In this document: positions 33,736 to 44,195 of the stretch, one piece after another
Layout of the letters: every line of letters begins with the position of its first letter
Position numbering within the stretch: position 1 is the stretch's first letter
Assembly: GCA_011799875.1 (NCBI GenBank)
Contig: CM022298.1
Location: 51,714,434-51,778,433, forward strand
Length of the DNA stretch: 64,000 nucleotides
DNA from: Thinopyrum elongatum
Taxonomy: Eukaryota; Streptophyta; Magnoliopsida; Poales; Poaceae
Direction: 5' to 3'
Translations under genes and position numbers: made by a program
The notes under the pieces: generated by a model
The model's database searches: none
The model's input: only the letters and a program-made list of their open reading frames with translations
What the model was told of the DNA's origin: nothing

Positions 33736-36680
33736 TTTCACACCCTGATTTTTGGCCCTTTCTTTTTCTTTTGTTTTTCTTTGGATTTTTGAATTGAATT
33801 GCTTTTCTGTGGCTCTGTGGTCCTGAAACCTGGGAAGACCATCTCTTCTCAGGCGCCCAAGTGGCTTGTCATCCTCAAAACCATCCCAAGATCATTTCAT
33901 TTCCCATCTTGGACCAATCCCAATATTCTTTTTATTGGGATTATTCCTTTTTCTATTAAAGGAATAATCCTTTTTGCCTTAGGTTGTGAAACAACCTATA
34001 TTTCTGTCGTCCACAAAATTCCCAAATAATTCTCATAAATTTTTTGGGTCATACCTCCATAGATAGGTCAAAATCCTTCCTTGGCATCATCAAAGATAAT
34101 TCACAAATATTCCTTTTATAATTTTGCCCTAAGTGGCTTTTTGAGAAGGAAGTGTCATTTATCTTTGCTTGATTGACTCCAAACTTTTTGGACACCTTTT
34201 TTTGTCCATATCATGGCCACAGGACAAAATTCAACTCAATTTGCCTAGTGAACCTTCCTCAACAAATTTCCAAAGTTCCTGTCTGAGGGAAGCCTTTGTG
34301 AAGGAAGTACTAGCTAGGTTAATCCAAATGAGTTGAAATTTTGCAAGGTCCTTCATATGATCAAAGCATCACTCTCCTCAAGATTTGGGCTCATGTCATT
34401 ACTCTATGTGAGCTCAGCCTCAAATGTTGTTTTCTGGTCAGATTTTCCGGTTGTGAAGCAACTATATTTTATATTGCTTCATTTTTTCTGACAATTTACC
34501 AGGGCATGCACCTACCCATATTAACTCTCTCCCAAAAATTTGCACTCATTTTATCTATCCATTTTTCCCTCAGCTATTTTTCTTAGATTCTGTCCAGAGA
34601 GCTACATTGTGAAGCAAGTACCATTTTGGTTTTTCCAAATGGTATGAAACTTTTACAGTAGTCTCATATGATTATATAACTCATCTCCTCCAAATATCAG
34701 CTTAATCCAATCATCCAAGTGAGTGTTACTTCATGTTTTCCAATTCTGACCAGTGGGACCCTTTCTACAACAAGTACCCTCTAGACTCCTCCGTTTGGGC
34801 TGATATTTTGCCAACACAGTAACCTTATCATGTGATCAAGCCATGCCAAAGATCACAGTCCAGCTCCAAGCCAATCTCTCTCAGTTCATATCAAACAGTT
34901 TGCTGCTGATATGCCTTGGAGACCACCGGAGCTGGCCGGCCGACGCCGGCAGTGCCCCTCCCCGGCTCCTCCTCTTTCCCGTGAGGGGAACAGGCGAGGA
35001 AGAAGACGACCAAGGCCCACGTCTTCGTCTCGTGGAGCCCTATCTGTTGGTAACATTTTCACTATGTGTTCACATACTGGAGATGACCATTTTGCCCTTT
35101 CCCTTTTCTAGCACCCTCCGAGAGAGGATCTTTTTCGGCGAATCATTTCGCGGCTTCACCGCGCTTCTCCTCGGTGGTTCCTTCATCCCCAGGCAAGCCA
35201 CGACAACCACTTGCATGATGGATTTGCAGTAGCCATGGTTTTCAACTTCAGTATTTAAATAGGTTGTGCATGTTAATATTTCCGTGAATGCTTTATATGC
35301 TTATGGATCCATTCTCGTTCTTATGCCCTGATTATTTTTCATCTGGTTGGTTACATGTGCTAGTGGTCATACTATGTTCATATTAGTGATATGTTTTGCT
35401 ATACTTGTGCTAGTCATGATCATCGCTATGCCATGTTCATGTGCATCGAGTAGAGTAATTCTTTATTGTTGTTCTTGTTAAATGCTTATGTTGCTCATCC
35501 ATGCTCATGATGATATCCTACTCATATGCACGTTAGTGCATCATGCTATTTTATTATTATGGCTCAGCTCATTAATATTCAAGTTAAACCGGACTATAAT
35601 CGAACTTGAACATCTCTTGGCTGAGTCATAGTGCCATCAAATCGAGCTAACCAGTGCAGCCACACTTGCCTTTATGGGGCGCCCTGATTGGGTTTATTGT
35701 CATGCCTCTCGCCGGTGCCTCCAACTAGGAAAGGTTATGGGCACGCGCTGCCAGATCAGGTAGGCGGACATAAGCCTTGTGTGCCCGTGTTGGTTTGAGC
35801 GCTCTTGTCCCCGTTTGGTACCGTTTTTGTTTTGCCATGACGGTGGCCGTTGGATGTCACGAGGTGACATCGGGGCCACCCATGACTTAGCCCAAAGGGG
35901 AGTTTGTCGGAGTGGCCGGGAGAGTGTCATGGCAATAGATCGGTTTTGTCGGAACGTCGTTGGTCCACCCGAATGGGAGTATGAGGCCATGGGTTCCGTG
36001 GTATGGGTACAGTGTGCTAACCTCTGCAGAGTGTTTAATCTATCGATAGCCGTGCCCGCGGATAAGGGCCCAGTTCGTAGTAGGTCACACTATGACTCAA
36101 TAGAAATAATAACATGTTTAATTATAACCCTGGTTCCATGAGGAAAGAAGTTGGTTGATCTTTATGTGGTCATGAGAGGATCACAATGGTATCGCTGTTG
36201 ATCATGTGATCATGTTCATCATTGCTTTAACCTGTAAATGCCATGCTGTTGTTTGCCTTGATTGTTTTGGTTGATTTGAGCTTGGAAGTACATTCAATGT
36301 ACTGACCTGGCATGTCATGCCAGTTTGCAGGTCATGCCTTGTCTACTTGCTTGTTTGTCGTGGATCACGTGTTTGCGAGCTAGGATACACGTTCTAGCCA
36401 GAGTCCCTACGGAGTGGAGTCCATCATCGTCGTCGTTCGTTGTTCCGCTGCTAGAAGTCATTCCGTTGCTATGAGTTGTCCTGCTGCTAGCATATAGCAC
36501 CCTGAGCAGGCGTAGTGTCGCCGTGCCGCTGTAATTCCCTGTCATATCGGAACCCTTGTATCCATATCGATTGTAATAAAGAGCTGATTTGTTCTATGCC
36601 AAGCAGTGCCGTATTCCAGAAGACTTGGTCTCTGGGCTAGAATACGGGGTGTTCCGGTCTCTCTGAGCCGGGGTGCCACA
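33736..36680 (+). repeat. 3' LTR of the LARD, shortened by several deletions
   Basis: Matches the 5' LTR over its ends and most of its length. The second base is mutated (TTTCACACC for TGTCACACC). Relative to the 5' LTR it lacks about 740 bp (27824-28567 equivalent), about 300 bp (about 28671-28967), about 70 bp (near 29260) and about 330 bp (30147-30475 equivalent). It has about 55 extra bases near 35240. The large deletions remove the promoter block. Confidence 0.88.
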
Positions 36681-37182
36681 TACGAGCTGATCTGTACCAC
36701 CATGGCGCAACCAAGTAGGGCAGGTATGCTTCCATGTACCTGATGTATTGGTAACTCAATCCGAGCAATTGCGCCGAGAACCTGGCCGCGGCGTGCAGAA
36801 GGGACGATAAGGCAGCTTCGTCGCAACAGTTGCTGTGAGAGATCTTGATGTACAGGGCGTTCGACACCCAAGGTGAACCGGCCAAGCCGGCGAGCGCGGC
36901 TTCGACCTTGGCGGGCGCGACGTTGCGGAAGATGAGATCCGGGAGGGAGGTCCAGAGGCCGCGCCACTGGCACGACAGGACGCTGGTGCGCGCGTCACTG
37001 CGGAAGCACCCTAACTGCTTGAGAACCAGGAGGAGCGTATCGTCGGGGAGGGTGCTGAGGTAGTCAGGTCCTCCGCCGAGACCACGCCAGAAGCGAACTC
37101 GATGCGGCGGCCGCGGCGAGTGCCTCAGAGGACGCCCCGTCACCTCGGCATTTGGGTGGCGCATCTCTCCAGCCTCTTCCAT
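36681..37182 (-). pseudogene. F-box/LRR/FBD gene, 5' part (before the LARD insertion)
   Basis: Minus strand from ATG 37182 (MEEAGEMRHPNAEVTGRPLR). An F-box motif follows at about residues 37-80 (DYLSTLPDDTLLLVLKQLGC, then SVLSCQWRGLWTSLPDL), the arrangement that docks SKP1 in SCF ligases. Leucine-rich-repeat-like sequence continues (VAPAKVEAALAGLAGSPWVS, LLHAAARFSAQLLGLSYQYI) to the LARD junction. The remaining domains are at 26646-25377. The frame shifts near the junction: the frame that matches the downstream half reads CAMVVQISSY just before the insertion. Gene order and TSD show both parts were one gene. Confidence 0.85.
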
Positions 37183-37390
37183 GGATCCATGGGGTGTCCT
37201 TGCGGAATACGCTCGAACACTCAGAACAGAGGAGGACGCTCGGACATTCAGAACTACCAAGGGCAAGATGGTATGGCAAGATGCAAGTTCGATTCTCCTA
37301 ACTCGAACCGACTGCTCCCAAGGGTTGGACTTCAGGATTGGTCCTACCTATCATTCATAATGTGAAAGGTTTGGTCCATCAAAAAGAATT

Positions 37391-37560
37391 GATGTCGCGC
37401 CAGGCGAATAGGCAAGACAGGTGAGACGCACCGGTTAAAATAGTTGGACGGGCCGGTTGGTATGGGCCGATTGACTATTAGGCGCGTACACATTGCATGT
37501 GATGAGGGGCCTCTTAAAGAGATTTATAGCACATACAGGTGCTTGTAATGAACTAATACA
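37391..37560. repeat. Copy 2 of a dispersed upstream module
   Basis: Starts GCGCCAGGCGAATAGGCAAG, followed by a GACAGGTGAGACGCACCGG core, as at 24105. It ends near TGTAATGAACTAATACAACT. It lies about 200 bp upstream of the F-box/FBD start codon. Similarity resumes at 37600-37620 with 24755-24775 (AACATTTCAGAG). Confidence 0.75.
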
Positions 37561-37624
37561 ACTTCAAACTAGTGCTTCTGGAGCTTTCTGAACATTTCAG
37601 AGGCAATAACAACTTAGGTTCGTA

Positions 37625-37865
37625 TGTAACCATTAGCACTCCTTGGCGATAGACTTTCACAGACAATAATGTCGACACTTGTAGTTATTCGCGCCTGCAA
37701 GATAGACGCTGCTAGTGCAACTTATGTAACCATTGATACTCAATAGACGCCTGCTTAACTGGCGTTCTGTTATTCCCGCCTGGAAGGAACACGTTGGCAC
37801 TGCAACATATGTAGTAACCATTTGTACTCCATACACGACTGTTCAACTGCCGTTCTACGAAACTA
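37625..37865. repeat. Degenerate 90-100 bp tandem repeat
   Basis: Three units are marked by GTAACCATT at 37625, 37725 and 37814. Between them run related stretches, for example TTATTCGCGCCTGCAAG at 37685 and TTATTCCCGCCTGGAAG at 37769, and CTGGCGTTCTG versus CTGCCGTTCTA. No coding sense. Confidence 0.7.
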
Positions 37866-37945
37866 CTGCTAGGAAAGTTGATTACACACATTGGGAGAAG
37901 GCGTCTATAAAGGGTTTTTTGGTTGCCCACCGCGTACTTGTTAGA

Positions 37946-38412
37946 TGTGGGAGCAACTACCCCACGTGTCGTAGCGGAAGGACTTAGTCATGGAGCCATC
38001 GCAACTAGGTTAACTTGAAGGGGTTAAACGGGACAAAGGACACAGAGAGTTTACCCAGGTTCGGCCCCTCTCGCTTGACCTAGTTCCCAATTGTCTCTTC
38101 CCCTCCTAAACCGCCGTCGGGTCGTCCCTTTATATACACAGGTTGACACCCGGCGATTCGCAGAATCCCGGCCAGCTCATAAACGTGTCCGGCTCGGTAT
38201 CCACTCTTTCCTATCTTACAATACAAGTCATATACTTATGGTGGTTTACATCTATGGGCCCTAACTCGCCTTTGGGCTTTGGGCCTTCTTATTAAGTCTC
38301 CTTCATAAGTCGCCATCTTCTATGTCTTCATGGGCTTCAATATAGGTAAATCACTATGAGCATAACCCGGCCCCTCCTGGGCGGTTTATACTCAATAGTT
38401 ATATCCCCAACA
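37946..38412 (-). repeat. 3' LTR of the Tat/Retand gypsy element
   Basis: On the minus strand it begins TGTTGGGGATATAACTATTG at 38412 and ends GTAGTTGCTCCCACA at 37946, about 467 bp. It carries GTATATAAAGGG near 38130-38141, a likely TATA box for leftward transcription. Short LTRs are normal in this branch. Confidence 0.82.
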
Positions 38413-38628
38413 TTAGGCCCCAGGTTGATGTGAACTTGTTCATATCAATCTTCAATACTTGACTTAGAAAAAATCCTTCCTCATCAGTCCTTATGAAAAT
38501 TTATAACCCGCCACGACGTCCGCTCATAGCATTGTGCTAACCCGCCATGACGTCATCTTGCATTAATGTCGCATGAGGCCCAAATCTCTGCCTCCTTGAT
38601 TCCCGCGCATGCCATCTATCTACTGCCT
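38413..38628. other. Upstream region of the antisense accessory gene
   Basis: About 215 bp between the gypsy LTR and the TATA box. It has paired ACCCGCC.CGACGTC-like words at about 38507-38520 and 38539-38552 (CCGCCACGACGTCCGC, CCGCCATGACGTCATC). TGACGTCA is the classic bZIP-type element. Confidence 0.5.
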
Positions 38629-38816
38629 TATAAATAGGGACATGGGTCCTTTTCATTTTTCCCCCCTTGCCTCCTCGTCATCATCCTCTTCCTTGCCACG
38701 CCACACGCGCCGGAGCTCCGCCGCCGTCGACCTCACGAGCTGCCTCCACTCCGGCCACTGCATCGTCCTGAACGCACCAGAGCACCGCCGCGCGACACCG
38801 CTGTCCAACAGTCCTG
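38629..38816 (+). promoter_or_regulatory. TATA box, leader exon and splice donor of the antisense gene
   Basis: TATAAATA at 38629-38636 is followed by a pyrimidine-rich start region and a GC-rich leader (GCCGGAGCTCCGCCGCCGTC). The leader ends GTCCTG and a consensus donor GTAAGT at 38817. A matching acceptor (CTTTTCCAG) ends at 39343. The layout is that of an ordinary grass gene promoter with a leader intron, pointing opposite to gag-pol. Confidence 0.65.
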
Positions 38817-39343
38817 GTAAGTCCTCTTCCTTCCTTTTCCCCTAGATCCCATTAGGGTTTCCATGAGTTCATCGGAGTTCATCTCGGTTCATCTTTGTTC
38901 CTCCATAGACCATGTAGTTTTTGATCTAAGTATAGTACCAATCTTATGCGATAGCAGTTTACCACTCATTTTTAATATCTGAACGCCTCCCCTCCATAGG
39001 AGATCTCATCTGCGCACGTGAACTGTCCTGCTGCCGCTACTTTAGGTTAGAATTTTTCTTCATTATCTGAACTGCTGTAGATCCAAAATTATAACACCAA
39101 TGTGTGAAACCTGTTTTTCACCACTTAGCCATTTTCCAACTTCAGATCAATACTTTCAATATCCGTGTAGGCGGTTTAACCTCAGAAAGTAATAACCTGC
39201 CAGGTACCATTAGTCCCCTTTTAATCCGCCAAATGCTCGTCTTTGTAATTTAATAACTTCACTGTCCGGTTTAACATTTATGCATGCTTCAACACTTTCT
39301 GCTTATTAACCATGAACCTTAAACCGTTACAAATCTTTTCCAG

Positions 39344-42300
39344 GTTATCGTATAAAAGGCCAAATCCTTTTATTCCTGTAACTGGGTTCAATCCTGGGTT
39401 ACAGAAGAAGAACTGAACGGGTGTGTTGCAACCGGTGCTTTAGCGAAAAAGGAAGACATCCACTGGAGAGCCCCCGGTCCAGAAAATCCTCCTGAGCCCA
39501 AGGATGGGGAAGTGATCGTTTTTGTTGATCATCTGAGTCGAGGGTTCAGCCCTCCCGGATCAAAAAATTTCCGTCACGTGCTTCATTTCTTCCAACTTCA
39601 CCCTCAAGATATTGGGCCTAATTCCGTGTCCAATGTTTGCAATTTTAAGTGTTTTGTGAAGCCTACCTACAAGAAGAGCCCACAGTCGACCTGTTCAGAG
39701 ATTTCTTCTATTTAAACCGCCATACTAAATTTACGGATGGGCCCAATACTGAACTTGGCGGGGTTTCAATTCAGAAGAGAAAAGACGTCAACTTCCCTCA
39801 CGCTAGGCATCATAGCCATCCCAAACATTTTGGAATCAAACTTGGTTCTATTGCCAAGATACATCTCTAGCTGGCGAGAATCCTCTGCCGGGTTACCGTG
39901 CTCACCGGCTTACCGATGCACATCCATTCCCCTAAAGACTCAATGCAAAGGAACGGTCCAAATATGCACCACAGCTTTCAAAGCTCAGAGCCTTTATGGA
40001 AACGGTTTGACAGGCATTGATTTTGTCTGTTGCTGGGTATCTTGGAGCATTTTGGTTTTAAGTCGTCGCCCCAGTTTAATGTGTGAGTACCCAGGGGATG
40101 TGAAAGAACCTCAATGCCACACTGATATTCAGCTGACTGATACTAAAATTACTGAATCTGTCAAGAAGATGTTGGATGAACCGGTGACCGACTGTAGCAA
40201 AACAGCACTTAGTCCTTTCTGCGCTTCAAATAAACCGCCAGCTGTCAGAATTGCCCCACTCCTGCTTTAATCCATATTCTTAATACTCCCTTATGATTTT
40301 TTCAATCTTTAAACAGGGTGATGATCCATTCTGGAAGAAGAAACCGCAGGATAAACCGGCCAAAACACTTCGTATCAAGACCAAGATCAACAAGAAGCCC
40401 GCCAAGAAGAAAAACACCGACCTACCGAGTTAAACATTGACGATGATAATCCGGAGTCAGAGGTAGAACTTGATTCACTTGGCTCTTTTTTCATACATCT
40501 CATTGATGATGATTTTTATCAGGACGACGCAGAAGCTAGCCGCGCAAACGATGTAGAGGTAACTATTCTCACATCCGGTTCAAAACCTCTGCCCACACAG
40601 AAAACCCGACAAGCAAGCCGGAAAGTAAGATTTTCTCACCCCCTAGCTTACTTGGATCCAAACTTTCTTTTGAAGAAGCAGCAACACGAAGCTCGCCGCA
40701 CAACCCGGCATAGCGGCCATGTGGTCACTTCTTCCGGTTTACCGAACTCGCTAGTTCGTTGGGCGCCCAGAGGTCTCTTCTATTTCTGACACGTCTTACC
40801 CCAAGGTGGGTTATTTCCGACAACCTCTTAATCTGTCTGATTCAAACTACCAGGGAACTTCCCTTTCATCCTCTGGCGAGTCCACAGGGACACAAATTCC
40901 AACCCTCAAAACTGTTCTTGGGTGAGCATTTTTAACTAACCCCTTGTGCCTTATGCTTGATCATTACACTAACCTGTTATTTGTGTCTCTGTCAGAGCCA
41001 AGGCCAGGCCCAGTAAAAAGGCCAAATTGAACAAAACAGCTGATGACAGCGTGCCAACTGATCCGGAAAAGAACCTGGAACAGTTTGAAACAAATACTGA
41101 AGCTATTCTTGATGATCAGCCACCGCAAGATCATCACACCTTTGTTGAGAAGATGGTAATTGATCCGATGGGTCATGCTGATAAACCGCCAAGCCCAACT
41201 AAGGCTGCTGATGATAAAGCTGACGATGTTGTAGTTACCGGTGTCGGGTATACAGCCCCAGACAACCCCACTGCTCTGTCAAAACATAGTGCCAAAGAAG
41301 AATTTTTTGCTGTTGATAAGGGCAAGTGGAAGGCGGACTTGGAAAGCTATGCCCACCTCAGCGCCCAAGATATTCATTCTGGGTTTTTAAACCGTGTGTA
41401 CACAAGCCGTGATTATGAAGCCGGTTTACTGAACATGATGAAGGAGCGATATGAGGTAAATGCTGTTAACTCTGCATACATATTCTTCCCTTAGCCGCCA
41501 AGTTTACTCGACATAAAAGAATAGAATGTTCTGCAAACTTTCAAGAGCCATATAGATGAACTCCACTAGCCCGCAAGGGCTGGTTTATAATGTCAATATG
41601 AACCGGGACTTTAGAATAATATATCTTCAATTTCGCCTGTGTAGCCCCCAAGGGTCGACTTAACAAATATGTTAAGTTGAGACTAATTATGTTGTATGGC
41701 TCAAAATTCTTACTTAGGACCTTTATAATCCGGTTGACCATCAAGCTGATAGATGTTATGTGCTTGGGCCTTGTAATTTTTTTTTGATAAGACGCAATAG
41801 ACATTAGCCCCCAAGTGCCAAGTATATTACTTGTTATGTGCTTGGGACTTTGAATATGCACTGCTATGTAATTAATTACATGTCTCTTGCAGGCTGATCT
41901 TAACAAGAAGGAATATCAAATCACCGACCTTCAAGAAAATATCAAGTTGCAACAAACTGAGACCTCCAAAGCCAAGGAGGAACTGACCAGTGCCTTAACA
42001 GCAATGGAGAAACTGAAGGAGAGCTTTAAGAACGAGCGGGTAGGTTGGGATACAGAAAAGTCAACTCTGCTGAAGAGGGCTGAGGATGCTGAGGCTGCCC
42101 TTAAACCGGTAGCTGAAGAGCTGACTGGCTTGAAACAGCAAATAAATGCCATGACCGCTGCCGTATTTGGTAAATAACTTCTTCATAAGCTTTGAACATG
42201 TATTATGTAAGAGACTGCCGGTTTACCAATGTTTTTGATGATGCAGGAACTCGCATTGCTCATCTTGGCTCAGATATGCGGCAAAAACTGAAGGCCGCCT

Positions 42301-42902
42301 ATACACTTATAGAGCAATTATATACCGGCGTACAACGGGTTATCTGCACAACTTCCCATAATAAACCGCCCCCAACCTTGATCAAGGAGACATTGGAAAG
42401 GCTGGCGATGATGCCTGCACGATTTGAAGAGCTAAAGAAGTCAGCCGCCAGGGCGGGTGCTCTTACTGCACTGACTTGGGCCAAAGCTTGGATAACTGAT
42501 CTTGATCCGGCCGATGTGGGAAACGGCTACCCGAGCATAAAGGAGGACGGGTCAGAGTTTAATAACAATGACCTCAGAGCCTTGACGAGGGAAATGAGCC
42601 CATTGGCCAGCAAATTGGCTGAAGAAACCAATCTTTCACATTATCAGTCGATTTATGATGCCAACAACAAGAGAGTTAACGCGCCAACTTATGATGCTCC
42701 AAATCTTATTCCTCCAATCCGTAAGCATACCTATGCCCCTGATGTTGACCCCTCCACTTTTATAAGTGATGAAGCTGTATTCAAGGCCTTAACTGGGATC
42801 GATTGGACCACCATTGACTTCCAGCCATTCGGTAGAGAGGAGGAAGATGAACCGGCGCTGGACGATCCGCAACCTTCAAGTCAGCCAGGCCAGGACTCGT
42901 AA
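39344..42902 (+). pseudogene. Antisense multi-exon gene of the gypsy element (PF04195-like, coiled coil)
   Basis: Runs opposite to gag-pol. The first coding exon holds NWVQSWVTEEELNG, GEVIVFVDHLSRGFSPPGSK, FHHFFQLHPQDIG-type sequence (exactly FRHVLHFFQLHPQDIGPNSV) and, after a one-base frameshift near 39645, FCEAYLQEEPTVDLFRDFFY. A second shift follows near 39820 and stops near 39930 and 39990. This is the domain catalogued as putative gypsy-type transposon (PF04195). Later exons have clean borders: 40996-41455, 41893-42169 and 42247-42902. They encode an acidic linker, a coiled coil (KEYQITDLQENIKLQQTETS) and a helical C-terminal domain (MRQKLKAAYTLIEQLYTGVQ) ending in DPQPSSQPGQDS. The first part is broken, the last exons are open. 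Function unknown. Confidence 0.78.
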
Positions 42903-44195
42903 ACCGGGGGCCGGTTTAGCAGCTGCTTCCTTTAAGACTTGTTAAAACAATTATTCTTTTGGGCACCAAACGCCTTGTAATAGGCTAGCTTAAACTCTTG
43001 TTCTGCCATGCCATCATGCATATTTACTTTGCATGACACTGCTAATCCACCATGTTAAGATATGCCACTTATGCTTATAATATTAACAATGTGGAATATG
43101 CTCCTGCATGCAAAGGATTAAAGGTGTCCTGGCGGTTTACCGCTGGACGGGTCATAATGCCCAATATAAAACCATGGAAAATAACATAGCTTGTACCCAA
43201 GGCTGGACTTTAAGAACAACCAAATTTGAAATATATCATACCTGTGATATTTGATCACACTGTTGGTTTACCAAACCGGTGTAGTAAGGGGAGAACCCAA
43301 ACATTGAGCACTGGTAATTATCATAGATTTGCTTGGCTTATGAACAAAACCAGGCCGGGTTAATAAACACCGGATATTATCTTATCTCATACTGGCGACT
43401 CATAGTCAAAAGCCAGGCCGGGTTAATAAACACCGAATGTTATCTTATCTCATACTGGCGACTTATAGTCAAAAACCAGGCCGGGTTAATAAACACCGGA
43501 TTAATTATGATCATAAAACATTATAATCCTTATCAAATAAACCTCAAAAAGACCGAAATAAAAAAAATGAAAAAAACAAGGCTTTTCATGGGCTGCCAGG
43601 CCAAAAATCGAGTGCTTTCACGGGCCACACAGCCACTGAGTTAAACCTATATAGAAACCTTAAAAGATGGACCTCACATAACCAATCGTCATTTTAACTT
43701 TGACAAGTTCAGGGTCTGTATAAGATTGACTTGTCAAATGTTCGGTGGGTCATTCCAGGAATACTTGGGCGGAGTGGCTTACTTAAAAAGGCAGGATAAC
43801 CTGGGGTTTTAGGTGAATACACCTGGCTTCCAAGCCTGGCTTTTAAGCCTATTACAAGGGTTACACAAACTCTTTGTTCTTTAGAATCAAGGAGCCCCCA
43901 AGTAATATTTTTGAGCTGTGCTCAAGGGGCACCTATGTTTGAGCTGTGATTTTGCAACAGACTCTCTTTGGTACCTTTTAACCTGGGTAGCAAGCCCCCA
44001 AGTTTTTTTTCCAATTGGCTTATAAACCGGTTCAAAGGGTGATCATAACTTCGCTCATAAGCCGGAAGCCCCCAAGTAACCAAAGACTCATTATGAAATA
44101 ACGACAGAGGCCCTGCTTTAGCAGGGGTGCCGGTTTATTATATCGATCACAATATATACATTGTCAAAAATATGTACATCAGAAGAGCCAATGGC
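42903..44195. other. Non-coding stretch between antisense gene and pol, with a 63-bp tandem repeat
   Basis: Between the tail-to-tail ends of the antisense gene and integrase. It is rich in CCCCCAAGT and CCGGTTTA-like words. A 63-bp unit is tandemly repeated about 2.5 times at 43349-43506 (CAGGCCGGGTTAATAAACAC at 43351, 43414 and 43477). No gene is seen. Confidence 0.75.

Larger units (their letters stand above)
26647..36680 (+). mobile_element. LARD-type non-autonomous LTR element inserted in an F-box gene
   Basis: Complete element with target duplication TACGA. 5' LTR 26647-30947 (about 4.3 kb), primer site at 30953, internal domain 30948-33735 (about 2.8 kb), polypurine tract at about 33721-33733, and 3' LTR 33736-36680 (about 2.9 kb). 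The internal domain has no gag, protease, RT or integrase that I can recognise. A large LTR with a short non-coding interior is the definition of a large retrotransposon derivative (LARD). The dimensions recall Sukkula of Triticeae, but that name is an inference. It must have been moved by proteins from a related autonomous element. Ends starting TGTCACACCC with a Met-type primer site suggest relation to Tekay-like chromoviruses. Confidence 0.88.
37183..37945. other. Upstream region of the F-box/FBD gene
   Basis: About 760 bp between the F-box start codon and the LTR of the gypsy element. It holds copy 2 of the dispersed module (37391-37560) and a degenerate tandem repeat (37625-37865). No gene is seen. 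Confidence 0.5.

Noticed and set aside
36542..36973. 143-codon Arg/Leu-rich frame running from the LARD into the F-box exon
   Set aside because: It crosses the insertion junction and mostly shadows the F-box frame, although its part before the junction may be the true frame of the last F-box codons after a frameshift.
43333..43644. 103-codon frame with 21-residue repeats
   Set aside because: Translation of the 63-bp tandem repeat in a non-coding stretch; no homologous domain and a Lys-rich low-complexity end.
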